The notes: generated by a model not told the origin, from the letters alone. A stretch of 64,000 bases of DNA from Streptomyces alfalfae (GCF_004127445.1 NZ_QEXM01000025.1:372001-436000), one strand, 5' to 3'; positions 40,953 through 49,593 are shown, counted from the stretch's first letter. Numbers and translations: made by a program.

Positions 40953-41626
40953 GGGGTCTCTCCCTTGAGGAGCTTCGGGAGGTCCTTGGTGTAGTCGGCG
41001 GCGGTGGCCGACTCGCTGTAGAGGACGTAGCCCCCGTCGGTCTTCGGCGAGAAGGCGATGACCTGCGTGCCGTGCATCGAGACGATCTTGCCGTTCTTGT
41101 CCTTCTTGGACGGCTCGATGCTGATGCCGAGCTGGCGGGCGCCCGCCTGGATGGTGGCGAAGTCGCCGGTCAGACCGGTGAAGTCGGCGTCCACGCCCTT
41201 CAGCCACTTGCCGAGCTCGGCGGAGGTGTCCCGCTCGGGGTCGGTGGTGACGAAGACGACCTTGAGCTTGTCCTGGTCGGCCTTGGGCAGGGCCTTCTTG
41301 GCGACCGCGATGTTGTTCATCGTCAGCGGGCACACGTCGGGGCAGTGGGTGTAGCCGAAGTAGACCAGCGTGGGCCTGCCCTTGGTCTCCTCGCGCAGGT
41401 CGTACTTCTTGCCGTGCGTGTCCTTCAGGACCAGGTCCGGCTTCTCGAACGGCTTGTCGAGCACGGTCGCCGCCTTGCCCGAGTCGGCCTCGGTGGAGAC
41501 CTCGGCCACCGGTTCCTTGCCGCCGTCGTCACCGCTGCCGCAGGCGGTCAGCGTGAACGCGGCCGCGGCCAGCAGGGCGGCCGCGGCGAGCGTCTTCCTC
41601 GAAGTCTTCAAACTCTTGGTGCGCAT
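40949..41626 (-). CDS. Sco1/SenC-family copper chaperone lipoprotein
   Basis: A 225-residue thioredoxin-fold lipoprotein. The signal ends at the lipobox LTAC near residue 29. Copper ligands are the CxxxC motif HCPDVCPLTM near residue 84 and His in VSMHGTQVIAF near 184. Sco1 assists CuA site assembly in cytochrome c oxidase, working with PCuAC, which is coupled downstream. The start chosen is the ATG that gives a normal signal peptide (MRTKSLKTSRK); an upstream in-frame start would add 22 unlikely residues. The upstream gap of 93 bp separates it from YcnI. Confidence 0.93.
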   Translation of the reverse strand: MRTKSLKTSRKTLAAAALLAAAAFTLTACGSGDDGGKEPVAEVSTEADSGKAATVLDKPFEKPDLVLKDTHGKKYDLREETKGRPTLVYFGYTHCPDVCPLTMNNIAVAKKALPKADQDKLKVVFVTTDPERDTSAELGKWLKGVDADFTGLTGDFATIQAGARQLGISIEPSKKDKNGKIVSMHGTQVIAFSPKTDGGYVLYSESATAADYTKDLPKLLKGETP

Positions 41627-41719
41627 ACGAAAATGTCCCAGATGTGAGGGGGCCGGGGTGTGCCGGGGGCGGCGTGGCGCCGCCCCCGGCACACCCCGAG
41701 GGGTGGCTCGACCGATGGC

Positions 41720-42457
41720 TCAGCCGTTGACGCGGCGGCGGCCCGCGAGGACGCCGAACGCGACGCCCGCGGCGCCGACGACGATGCCGACGATGCCGAG
41801 GACGCGGGCGGTGGTGTCGCTGCTGTCCGAGGACTCCGCGTCCGCGGCGGCGTTCTCGTTCTTGCCGTCCTCGGCGTCCGCCTCGGTGTCGTCGGCCGCG
41901 CCGCCGTGGTGGTCGTCGGAGGCGGCGGTCAGCGGCAGGACGGGAGCGGGGTGCTCCGGCTCCTCCTGGCCCTTCTGCTGCGGCTCGATCCAGCGGACGA
42001 CTTCCTTGTTGTCGTACGTCTGGACGGCCTTGAAGACCAGTTCGTCGGCGTCCTCGGGCAGCTGGCCCATGGAGACGGGGAACTTCTGGAAGGTGCCGGG
42101 CTCGATCCCGCCCTTGCCGTCGGCGGTCCAGGTGACCTTGGTGACGGCCTCGTCGATCTTCTCGCCGTGGATCTCCAGCGGCTTGTCGAGCTTGGACTTG
42201 GTGACCTTCGCGGTCCAGCCGGCGACGGGCTGCGTCATCACGGAGGCGAGCGGGTGGTCGGCCGGGAAGGAGACCTCGAGCTTGTTGGTCGAGGCGTCGT
42301 CCATCTCGTTCGGCACCTTGAAGTTCACGGTCGCGTAGCCGCCCTTGGCGGCGGTGCCCTCCGGCGAGACGCTCACGTGCGCGAACGCGGGCGCGGACAG
42401 GACGAGAACGGCGGAGGCGGCGACGGTGCCTGCGGCGGCGATGCGGGACATCTTCAT
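41720..42457 (-). CDS. YcnI-family (DUF1775) copper-binding membrane-anchored protein
   Basis: A 245-residue protein with a signal peptide whose cleavage leaves His as the first mature residue: APAFA-HVSVSPEG. This N-terminal His is the histidine brace used by YcnI to bind Cu(II). The DUF1775 domain runs to about 165 (GTAAKGGYATVNFKVPNE, TWTADGKGGIEPGTFQKFPVSMG). A His/Asp-rich acidic stalk (DDHHGGAADDTEADAED) and one C-terminal membrane helix follow (TARVLGIVGIVVGAAGVAFGV). It is part of the copper gene block. The ATG at 42457 has GTGGAG at a suitable distance, better than the GTG 9 bp upstream. Confidence 0.92.
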   Translation of the reverse strand: MKMSRIAAAGTVAASAVLVLSAPAFAHVSVSPEGTAAKGGYATVNFKVPNEMDDASTNKLEVSFPADHPLASVMTQPVAGWTAKVTKSKLDKPLEIHGEKIDEAVTKVTWTADGKGGIEPGTFQKFPVSMGQLPEDADELVFKAVQTYDNKEVVRWIEPQQKGQEEPEHPAPVLPLTAASDDHHGGAADDTEADAEDGKNENAAADAESSDSSDTTARVLGIVGIVVGAAGVAFGVLAGRRRVNG

Positions 42458-42666
42458 GAGGAACACTCCACTTTCGTGAGCGGTGACCGGTACGCGCTCA
42501 TCCGTACGTGGCGAGCGGCGTCCGGCACTCGGTACGAGTCACTACGGGTCGTACGAGTCGGTACGGGGGAATGCGCGCGGCCACGTGATCTGCACGCGCG
42601 CGTGCGTGCCGCCGGGGCGGCCCCTCCGCACCGATGAGTGGGAACCCATGGGTGGAGTGCGTCGCG

Positions 42667-43524
42667 TCAGGCGGCGAGTTCGACGTCGAGGGCGCGGGCC
42701 GGCGGGCCGCGCCTGATCACGGCGTCCTTCAGCGCGACCGTGCGCGGCTTCCGCGGTGACCGCAGGGCGGTCCGCGGCACCGGCGGCCCGGCTGTCTCGG
42801 CGGCTCCGGGCAGCCCGGCCCGCAGCGCGCGTACGAGGGTCAGGGCCGAGCGCAGGGAACGTACGAGCGCCCCTTCCGCGACCCCCTGGGCCCCGTGCGC
42901 GAGCCGCACGAGCCGGAGCAGGGCGAGGTCGCCGCGCCGCAGCAGCCAGCCGGCGGCGAGGGCGGCGAGGAGGTGGGCGACGAGCATGGGCAACGACGGC
43001 AGGAGCGCCTCGGCGCCCATCGATCCCGCCGGCATGGAGTCCAGCGCGGTGTCCGCGGCCGAGGCGGCCGACTGCCCGTGCTGATGCGTGGCGGAGTGCC
43101 CCGCTCCGCCGCCGTCGGGGCCGAGCCCCGCCGTGGTGAGGATGCGGTGGGCCTGCGCGGGAGTGATCGTCGCCGCGCCCGCCCCACAGACCAGGCGCGC
43201 GGCCCGCTCCACCAGGGAGGCGTCACCGTTCTGGACGCCGGCCGTGCCGTGCTGACCGAGCCCGAACAGGGCGTGCAGCCCGAGCTGTCCCACCGCGAGC
43301 AGCGCGGCGATGCCGGGCAGCGAGCGCGCCCGCCCGGCGAGCGGCAGCGCCACGGCGAGGACGGCGGCGAAGCCCGCGCCGAGCGTCCACAGCGGGACGG
43401 CGATGCAGGAAGCGAGCACATGGCCCCCGGCGGACAGAACGACGCAGACCGCGGCGAACATCGCGGCCCTGAGCAGCCGGAGATCGACTCCGTCACGCGG
43501 CTGGTGCTGGTGGGGGGCAGTCAT
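42667..43524 (-). CDS. Polytopic membrane protein of the copper gene block
   Basis: A 285-residue protein I cannot assign to a named family. It opens MTAPHQHQPRDGVD and has about five membrane helices: residues 18-45, 48-70, 74-92, then a loop with His/Met motifs (GHSATHQHGQSA, DSMPAGSMG) and helices near 170-195. The C-terminal 70 residues are basic and Pro/Arg-rich and probably cytosolic. The His/Met motifs and neighbourhood suggest a copper role, which is inference. It is the first gene of the leftward copper block, 209 bp before YcnI. The ATG is the one that starts the conserved part. Confidence 0.72.
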   Translation of the reverse strand: MTAPHQHQPRDGVDLRLLRAAMFAAVCVVLSAGGHVLASCIAVPLWTLGAGFAAVLAVALPLAGRARSLPGIAALLAVGQLGLHALFGLGQHGTAGVQNGDASLVERAARLVCGAGAATITPAQAHRILTTAGLGPDGGGAGHSATHQHGQSAASAADTALDSMPAGSMGAEALLPSLPMLVAHLLAALAAGWLLRRGDLALLRLVRLAHGAQGVAEGALVRSLRSALTLVRALRAGLPGAAETAGPPVPRTALRSPRKPRTVALKDAVIRRGPPARALDVELAA

Positions 43525-43717
43525 GGCGGGGCCATCATCGCACTGGGCCCACTCCGCGCACACGGCAGGTCCGGAAGGTCCGGTTCCGTCCAGCTAACAG
43601 GAAAGGGCCCGTGCGCGCGTCCGCCGTATGGGCGGCATCACGTGCACACGGTGCTTATTCGTGTTCACTCGCGGCAATACGTATCGGTATGTCGAGCCGC
43701 AGCCAGGAGGCTGGAGC

Positions 43718-44185
43718 ATGAGCATCTGGTGGTCTCTCCATTTGCGGCGCGAGGCTGCGAGCGTTCCGCTCGCCCGCCGCCTGTTGATCGGCACGATGGA
43801 GACCGCGGGCGTGGACCCGGACGTCTCCTTCGACCTGTCGCTCGCCCTCACCGAGGCGTGCGCCAACGCCGTGGAGCACGGGGGCGCCGCCGCGCCCGGG
43901 AGCACGGCGGGCGCGTACCGCGTCACGGCCTATCTGGACGGCGAGAAGTGCCGCATCGAGGTGGCCGACTCCGGCCCCGGCTTCCCGAAGGCGTCGCGGG
44001 GCAGGACGGCGGCCACGCCGGCACGGCAGACGGCCGCGCACACCGATGAGCACGGCCGGGGGCTGTGCCTGATCAGGGAACTGGCCGACCACGTCCACTG
44101 CGGCAACAGACCCGGCAGGGGAGCGGTGATCAGCTTCGACAAGATCCTCAAGTGGCGTGAGGACACGCCCCTGGTGACGGCCTGA
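43718..44185 (+). CDS. ATP-binding anti-sigma-factor-like kinase (HATPase_c_2)
   Basis: A 155-residue protein of the RsbW/SpoIIAB-like ATPase fold. N box LSLALTEACANAVEHGG near residue 48, G1 box IEVADSGPGF near 89 and G2 HGRGLCLIRELAD near 118 are present. Streptomyces has dozens of these; they bind a sigma factor or an anti-anti-sigma protein, or act as stand-alone kinases. No sigma gene is adjacent. The start is the ATG preceded by a textbook AGGAGG. It diverges from the copper block and is convergent with the MocR-type gene. Confidence 0.85.
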   Translation: MSIWWSLHLRREAASVPLARRLLIGTMETAGVDPDVSFDLSLALTEACANAVEHGGAAAPGSTAGAYRVTAYLDGEKCRIEVADSGPGFPKASRGRTAATPARQTAAHTDEHGRGLCLIRELADHVHCGNRPGRGAVISFDKILKWREDTPLVTA

Positions 44186-44203
44186 CCCCACCCCGCCCCT
44201 TCC

Positions 44204-45652
44204 CTACGGCCCCGGCGGCAACGCCCGTACCAGCGCGTCGACCGCTGCCCCGTACGCGTGTTCGGCGGGCGTCGAGTACCCCACCACCAGGCCGTCGGCC
44301 GCCGCCATCGTGGCCCGCGGATGGCGGAACTCCGCGAGGCCCTCGACCGCGACGCCCTGCCAGGCCGCCGCCTTGGCCGCGGAGGCCTCCGTCCCCGGCG
44401 GCAGCCGCAGCACCGCGTGCAGCCCGGCCGCGACCCCGGTGGCGGTGATGTGCGGGGCCCGTTCGGCGAGGGCGGAGACGAGCAGGTCACGGCGGCGCCG
44501 GTAGCGCTGCCGCATCCGGCGGATGTGCCGGTCGTACTGCCCGGAGGCGATGAACTCGGCGAGCGTGAGCTGGTCGAGGACGCTCGCCCACGCCTCCCGC
44601 TCCCCCTTGGAGGCGACCACGCCCTCGACGAGCCGCTCCGGGAGCACCATCCAGCCGAGGCGCACGGCGGGCGACAGGCTCTTGCTCACCGAGCCGAGGT
44701 AGACCACCTGTTCGGGGTCGAGACCCTGCACGGCGCCGACGGGTTCGCGGTCGTAGCGGAACTCCCCGTCGTAGTCGTCCTCCAGGAGCAGTCCGCCGCC
44801 CGCGCGGGCCCAGTCCACGACCGCGGCCCGCCTCGACGGGTGCAGCGGGCCGCCGGTGGGGAACTGGTGCGCGGGGGTGAGCAGCGCCCCGCGGACCCGT
44901 CCGCCACGCCCCGCGACCGGCAACTCCTCCACCCGGGCGCCCTGTTCGTCGAGGCCCAGCGGAACCGTCCGCACGCCCGCGCCCCGCAGGATCTCCCGGT
45001 GGAAGCCGAGCCCGTACGACTCCACGGCGAGGGGGCCGCGCAGCACCGCGCCGCCCGCGCCGTCCGTGCCCGCGAACAGCAACCGCAGCGCGTGCGCGAA
45101 GCCGGAGCAGACCACGACGCGCCCCGGGTCGGCGCGCACCCCGCGTGCCCTGGCCAGATAGCCGGCGAGCGCCCGCCGCAGCTCGATCCGGCCGCGGGGG
45201 TCGCCGGGGCCGAAGGCCTCGTTGGGGGCGGCGGCGAGGGCCCGCCGCGCGGCGGTGAGCCAGGCCGTGCGCGGGAAGGACCCGGGGTCGGGGCGGCCCT
45301 GGCGCAGATCGTGCGCGGGGGCCGCGGGCCTCGCGGGGGCGGGCTTCGGCACCCGGGTGCGCCGGGGCGGCGCCGCCCGTTCGGCCACGCGGGTCCCCGA
45401 GCCCTGGCGCGCGGTCAGCCAGCCCTCGGCGACCAGTTCAGCGTAGGCGTCGGCGACCGTGTTCCTGGCGAGGCCGAGATCGGCGGCGAGCGAGCGGTAG
45501 GGCGGCAGCCGGGTCCCGGGGGCCAGCCTGCCCTCGCGCACGGCGTCCCGCAGCGCCCGGATCAGCACGGCCCGGCGGCTGCCGGCTCCGGACAGCTCCA
45601 GGTGCAGGTCACTGCCGATGCGCTCCGCCAGATTGACCCATGATTCCCCCAT
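44204..45652 (-). CDS. MocR/PdxR-type GntR regulator with aminotransferase domain
   Basis: A 482-residue regulator. The GntR winged helix is at about 22-90 (AVREGRLAPGTRLPPYRSLAADLGLARNTVADAYAELVAEGWLTARQGSGTRV), then a fold-type I aminotransferase-like domain with VYLGSVSKSLSPAVRLGWMV (PLP lysine near 314). MocR proteins sense PLP or PLP-bound amino acids. It diverges from a carboxymuconolactone decarboxylase-like gene 47 bp away, the usual arrangement for a MocR regulator and its target. A 16-bp inverted repeat covers its start codon, so autoregulation is likely. Confidence 0.92.
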   Translation of the reverse strand: MGESWVNLAERIGSDLHLELSGAGSRRAVLIRALRDAVREGRLAPGTRLPPYRSLAADLGLARNTVADAYAELVAEGWLTARQGSGTRVAERAAPPRRTRVPKPAPARPAAPAHDLRQGRPDPGSFPRTAWLTAARRALAAAPNEAFGPGDPRGRIELRRALAGYLARARGVRADPGRVVVCSGFAHALRLLFAGTDGAGGAVLRGPLAVESYGLGFHREILRGAGVRTVPLGLDEQGARVEELPVAGRGGRVRGALLTPAHQFPTGGPLHPSRRAAVVDWARAGGGLLLEDDYDGEFRYDREPVGAVQGLDPEQVVYLGSVSKSLSPAVRLGWMVLPERLVEGVVASKGEREAWASVLDQLTLAEFIASGQYDRHIRRMRQRYRRRRDLLVSALAERAPHITATGVAAGLHAVLRLPPGTEASAAKAAAWQGVAVEGLAEFRHPRATMAAADGLVVGYSTPAEHAYGAAVDALVRALPPGP

Positions 45653-45658
45653 GGGAAT
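45643..45658. promoter_or_regulatory. Inverted repeat at the MocR start codon (candidate operator)
   Basis: ATTCCC-CCAT-GGGAAT is a perfect 6-bp inverted repeat with a 4-bp spacer; the start codon complement CAT lies in the spacer. It is in the divergent control region of the MocR and decarboxylase-like genes and could let the regulator repress itself and act on its neighbour. Confidence 0.45.
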
Positions 45659-45699
45659 GCACCCTATCCAAGGTCTTTCCGGCGCCTAGATTCATGGGC

Positions 45700-46197
45700 A
45701 TGACGAACAACACGACCGCCGCCGACGGCCGGACCGCCGCCCCTCGCCTCGACTTCGCCAAGGCCGCCCCCAAGGCGTTCAAGGCCCTCATCGGCTTCGA
45801 CGCCGCCGCCAGGGACGGCCTCGACCCGGCCCTGGTCGAACTGGTCCAGATCCGCGCCTCGCTCCTCAACGGCTGCGCCTACTGCCTCCACATGCACACC
45901 TCCGACGCCCGCAAGGCCGGCGAGGACGAGGCGCGGCTGCACATGATCGGCGTATGGCGCGAGGCGCGGACCTTCTTCACGGAGAAGGAGCAGGCGGCGC
46001 TCGCGCTGACCGAGGCGGTCACGCTGGTCGCCCGTGACGGCGTCCCCGACGACGTCTACGCGCGGGCCGCCCGGCACTTCGACGAGGCGGAGCTGGCCCG
46101 CCTCATCGCCCTGATCCTCACCATCAACACCTGGAACCGCATCGCCCTGAGCACCGCCAAGACCGCGGGCGAGGACGAGCGCACGGCCGCCCACTGA
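45700..46197 (+). CDS. Carboxymuconolactone decarboxylase / AhpD-like protein
   Basis: A 165-residue protein of the CMD/AhpD fold. The redox motif is seen in RASLLNGCAYCLHMHTSDARKAG near residue 55 (Cys-x-x-Cys-x-x-x-His), so it is likely a thiol peroxidase-type enzyme rather than a true decarboxylase. The divergent MocR gene is its probable regulator. The ATG chosen (MTNNTT) is 6 bp after another ATG (MGMTNN); the two cannot be told apart. The leader is very short or absent. A five-copy 18-bp repeat follows the stop, then a strong terminator. Confidence 0.88.
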   Translation: MTNNTTAADGRTAAPRLDFAKAAPKAFKALIGFDAAARDGLDPALVELVQIRASLLNGCAYCLHMHTSDARKAGEDEARLHMIGVWREARTFFTEKEQAALALTEAVTLVARDGVPDDVYARAARHFDEAELARLIALILTINTWNRIALSTAKTAGEDERTAAH

Positions 46198-46213
46198 GAC
46201 CAGCGCCTACGAA

Positions 46214-46303
46214 GACGTCCGCGCCTGCGACGGCGTCCGCGCCTGCGACGACGTCCGCGCCTGCGACGACGTCCGCGCCTGCGACGGCGTCCGTGCCCAC
46301 GAC
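46214..46303. repeat. 18-bp tandem repeat, five copies
   Basis: Five adjacent units start at 46214, 46232, 46250, 46268 and 46286; the consensus is GACGTCCGCGCCTGCGAC with A/G variation at the second base and a diverged fifth copy. The array begins 16 bp after the CMD-like stop and leads straight into the terminator. Confidence 0.93.
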
Positions 46304-46344
46304 GACGGCCGGGCCCCCGCGGAAACCGCGGGAGCCCGGCCGTC
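46304..46344. terminator. Strong bidirectional terminator
   Basis: A 19-bp stem with one mismatch and an AAA loop (left arm 46304-46322, right arm 46326-46344) lies between the converging CMD-like and pepP genes. It is among the most stable hairpins in the window. Confidence 0.9.
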
Positions 46345-46371
46345 ACTGCCTCAGAGGACCACGCGGACCGC

Positions 46372-47841
46372 TCAGCCCTTGAGCCGTGCCATCCACGCCT
46401 CGACCTCGTCCGAGCGGCGCGGCAGCGCCTCCGAGAGGTTCCGGTTGCCGTCCTCGGTCACGAGGATGTCGTCCTCGATCCGGACGCCGATGCCGCGGTA
46501 CTCCTCCGGCACGGTCAGGTCGTCGGCCTGGAAGTACAGGCCCGGCTCGACGGTCAGGCACATGCCCGGCTCCAGCGTGCCGTCGACGTAGGCCTCCTGG
46601 CGCGCGGCGGCGCAGTCGTGGACGTCCATGCCGAGCATGTGGCCGGTGCCGTGCAGGGTCCAGCGGCGCTGGAGGCCCAGCTCAAGGACGCGCTCGACCG
46701 GGCCCTCGACGAGGCCCCACTCCACCAGCTTCTCGGCGAGCACGCGCTGCGAGGCGTCGTGGAAGTCGCGGAACTTGCCGCCCGGCTTCACCGCCGCGAT
46801 GCCGGCCTCCTGGGCCTCGTACACCGCGTCGTAGATCTTCTTCTGGAGCTCGTCGAAGCGGCCGTTGATCGGCAGCGTGCGGGTGACGTCCGCGGTGTAG
46901 TACGTGTGCGTCTCGACGCCGGCGTCGAGCAGGAGCAGCTCGCCGGAGCGGACGGCGCCGTCGTTGCGCACCCAGTGCAGGGTGGTGGCGTGCGGGCCCG
47001 CGGCGCAGATCGAGCCGTAGCCGATGTCGTTGCCCTCGACGCGGGCGCGCAGGAAGAACGTGCCCTCGATGTAGCGCTCGCTCGTCGCCTCGGCCTTGTC
47101 GAGGACCTTCACGACGTCCTCGAAGCCGCGGACGGTGGAGTCGACGGCCTTCTGCAGCTCGGCGATCTCGAAGTCGTCCTTGACGAGGCGGGCCTCGGAG
47201 AGGAAGACGCGCAGCTCCTCGTCGCGCTCGGCGGTGACCTTGTCGGTCAGCGCGGCCTCGATGCCGGCGTCGTGACCGCGGACGACGCGGACGGGGCCGG
47301 TGGCCTCGCGCAGCGCGCCGGCCAGCTCGCGGACGTCGGAGGCGGGGATGCCGTACAGCTTCTCGGCCTCGGTGAGGGAGTGGCGGCGGCCGACCCACAG
47401 CTCGCCCTGGCCGCTCAGCCAGAACTCGCCGTTCTCGCGGTCGGAGCGCGGCAGCAGGTACAGCGTCGCGTCGTGGCCCGCGGCGGTCGGCTCCATGACC
47501 AGGACGCCGTCCTCGGTCTGGTTGCCGGTGAGGTAGGCGTACTCGACGGAGGCGCGGAAGGCGTACTCGGTGTCGTTCGAGCGGGTCTTGAGGTTGCCCG
47601 CGGGGATGACCAGACGCTCGCCGGGGAAGCGCGCGGAGAGCGCGGCACGGCGGGCCGCGGTGTTGTCGGCCTGGGCGATCGGCCGCAGGTCGTACAGCTC
47701 GGTGTCGGCCCAGCCGGACTTCATGTTCTCGGCGAGCTCGTCGGAGACGCCCGGGTACAAGCCGTTCTTGCGCTGCTTGATCGGCTCTTCCTCGGTCTCC
47801 TCCGGGTTCTCCGGGTTCTCCGCGTTGAGAGCGTCCGACAC
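46372..47841 (-). CDS. pepP: Xaa-Pro aminopeptidase (M24B)
   Basis: A 489-residue aminopeptidase P. The N-terminal domain covers about 1-230, and the pita-bread domain shows the five metal ligands: LLLDAGVETHTYYTADVTRTLP (Asp, Asp), HGTGHMLGMDVHD (His), VEPGLYF (Glu) and GVRIEDDILVT (Glu). It releases N-terminal residues before proline. The N-terminus is acidic (NAENPENPEETEEEP). The GTG start follows TAGGAGGC. The gene is leftward, 225 bp after the PP2C-like gene. Confidence 0.95.
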   Translation of the reverse strand: MSDALNAENPENPEETEEEPIKQRKNGLYPGVSDELAENMKSGWADTELYDLRPIAQADNTAARRAALSARFPGERLVIPAGNLKTRSNDTEYAFRASVEYAYLTGNQTEDGVLVMEPTAAGHDATLYLLPRSDRENGEFWLSGQGELWVGRRHSLTEAEKLYGIPASDVRELAGALREATGPVRVVRGHDAGIEAALTDKVTAERDEELRVFLSEARLVKDDFEIAELQKAVDSTVRGFEDVVKVLDKAEATSERYIEGTFFLRARVEGNDIGYGSICAAGPHATTLHWVRNDGAVRSGELLLLDAGVETHTYYTADVTRTLPINGRFDELQKKIYDAVYEAQEAGIAAVKPGGKFRDFHDASQRVLAEKLVEWGLVEGPVERVLELGLQRRWTLHGTGHMLGMDVHDCAAARQEAYVDGTLEPGMCLTVEPGLYFQADDLTVPEEYRGIGVRIEDDILVTEDGNRNLSEALPRRSDEVEAWMARLKG

Positions 47842-47948
47842 GATCTGCCTCCTATGTGCGACACTGGACCACCCTCCATCGTACGGCTGTACGGAAGGGG
47901 GCCCAGGGCCGTAGGGCCTCTTACCGTGCGTGCTCGACGCGGCACGCC

Positions 47949-48057
47949 AAACCGCCCCCCACGTGCGCGTGCCCGAAACCGCCCCCCACGTGCGCGTGCC
48001 CGAAACCGCGCCCCACGCGCGCGTGCCCGGAAACGCGGTCCGCGCGTGCGTGCCCCA
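47949..48057. repeat. 27-bp tandem repeat, three copies plus one degenerate
   Basis: Units of 27 bp start at 47949, 47976 and 48003; the first two are identical, the third differs at three positions, and a fourth degenerate copy follows. Each contains CCCCACGTGCGCGTG or a close form. The array lies directly after the stop of the PP2C-like gene (10 bp past it). Confidence 0.93.
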
Positions 48058-48066
48058 CGGGCGGCC

Positions 48067-49593
48067 TCAGTCGAAGCGGGCCGCGAGGAGCACCACGTCC
48101 TCCTCGCTGTCGCCGGCGCCGGGTCCTGCGGGCAGCATGGCCCGCAGGACGTGGTCGGCGATGGCGCCGGGGTCCTCCCGAATGCCCCGGGGCACGCAGG
48201 CCGCCGCCGCGTGCAGCCGCGCGAAGGCCCGGTCCACCGCCTCTCCGGTGCGGCGCAGCAGCCCGTCGGTGTACAGCAGCACCGTTTCTCCTGGCTCCGG
48301 AGAGAACTCCACGCTGGGCGCCTCCCAGCAGGCGAGCATGCCGAGGGGGGCGGAGAGGGAGGTCTCCACGAATTCCGTGCGCCGCTCCCCGACGACCAGC
48401 GGCGGGCTGTGTCCGGCGCCGGCGAACACGATCTTGCGCAGGGCGGGTTCGCAGTACGCGAAGAGGGCCGTGGCCGACCGCGCGGGCTCGGTCAGCCGGA
48501 GCAGCAGCTCCAGATCGGAGAGTACGGCGACGGGGTCCTCGCCCTCCATCACGGCGTACGCCCGCAGAGCGGCCCGCAGCCGCCCCATCGCCGCGACGGC
48601 GCCGGGCCCCGACCCGGTGACCGACCCCACGGAGAGACCGAGCGCGGCATCGGGCAGCGGCAGCGCGTCGTGCCAGTCACCGCCACCGCGCGGCCCGGTG
48701 CGGTGCCGTGCGGCGAGCCGTACTCCGGCGACCGGGGGCAGCCGCGAGGGCATCAGCTCCTCGCGCAGCGTCGCGGCGGCCGTGCGGGCGCGGTCCAGTT
48801 CGACCAGGCGTGCGAGGTGGTCGGAGGCGTAGCGCGTGTAGAGCTTGGCCAGGTGGCGGCGGGACCCCGCCGGTTCGGCGGGCTCGTCGTACAGCCAGAC
48901 GGCGGCGCCGAGCGCCCCCGCGGCCTCGGTGGTGAGCGGCAGGGCGTAGCTCGCCGCGTATCCGAGGCGGATGGCGACGGCGCGGTGCTGGGGGTCGAGG
49001 CCCTCCTCGGCGAGGAGGTCGGATCTGACGAGCTCGCTCTCGCGGCCGGGCACGCCGGTCAGGGGGTCCTCCAGGAGGCGGCCGTGGCTCGTCGCGGCGC
49101 GCGGGACCGTCTCGATGTGGCCGAGGTCCGCGTGGCTCAGGCCGAGGCCGGCCGTGGTGTCGGGACCGAGCCCGTCGGCCGGTTCGAGGGCGACGAGGCC
49201 GCGCCGGGCGCCGAGCAGGGCGGCGCCGGCGCGCAGCACCTCGCGCAGGGCGCCGTCGAGGGTGTCCGTACGGGCCAGCCGCCCGGTGAGTTCGTGCAGC
49301 GTGGTGAGGTCGGAGACCCAGCCGGCGAGGCGGTCCTGGAGGGCGGCGCCGGGGGCGCCCGGGGCGGGGGCGTCCGGGGGTACGGATGTGCTCCGCGCGG
49401 TCGGCGCGACAGTGTGGGCGGGTGACGGAACTGTGGGATCGATTCCGGCCACTTTCGGAACATGCGGGGCGTTCATGGCTGTCGGCTTTCCGGCCGGTGC
49501 GTATTGCTCAATAGCATCGCAAACCCCCATGTCGTTATGCGCCGCTAGCAATGTCTCCAGATGTACACGCACTGGTGAGGAGATGTCCAGCAT
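48067..49593 (-). CDS. GAF and SpoIIE/PP2C-type phosphatase-like protein with altered metal motif
   Basis: A 508-residue protein: N-terminal ordered region, a GAF domain at about 105-265 and a C-terminal SpoIIE/PP2C domain. Metal-site motif GGDWHDALPLPD near 300 is intact and the end EEDVVLLAARFD keeps an Asp, but the usual GDVxGHG motif reads SVGSVTGSGPGAVAAMG, so the metal-binding Asp is Ser. Loss of that residue suggests weak or absent phosphatase activity, a possible pseudophosphatase. RsbU-type relatives regulate sigma-factor cascades through anti-anti-sigma proteins; two ATP-binding anti-sigma-like genes are nearby. Start at 49593 (MLDISSPVRV) is preferred from memory of homologues; an ATG at 49530 is the alternative. 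Confidence 0.8.
   Translation of the reverse strand: MLDISSPVRVHLETLLAAHNDMGVCDAIEQYAPAGKPTAMNAPHVPKVAGIDPTVPSPAHTVAPTARSTSVPPDAPAPGAPGAALQDRLAGWVSDLTTLHELTGRLARTDTLDGALREVLRAGAALLGARRGLVALEPADGLGPDTTAGLGLSHADLGHIETVPRAATSHGRLLEDPLTGVPGRESELVRSDLLAEEGLDPQHRAVAIRLGYAASYALPLTTEAAGALGAAVWLYDEPAEPAGSRRHLAKLYTRYASDHLARLVELDRARTAAATLREELMPSRLPPVAGVRLAARHRTGPRGGGDWHDALPLPDAALGLSVGSVTGSGPGAVAAMGRLRAALRAYAVMEGEDPVAVLSDLELLLRLTEPARSATALFAYCEPALRKIVFAGAGHSPPLVVGERRTEFVETSLSAPLGMLACWEAPSVEFSPEPGETVLLYTDGLLRRTGEAVDRAFARLHAAAACVPRGIREDPGAIADHVLRAMLPAGPGAGDSEEDVVLLAARFD

Noticed and set aside
46214..46303. 18-bp repeat considered as CRISPR
   Set aside because: The units are directly adjacent without spacers and too short.
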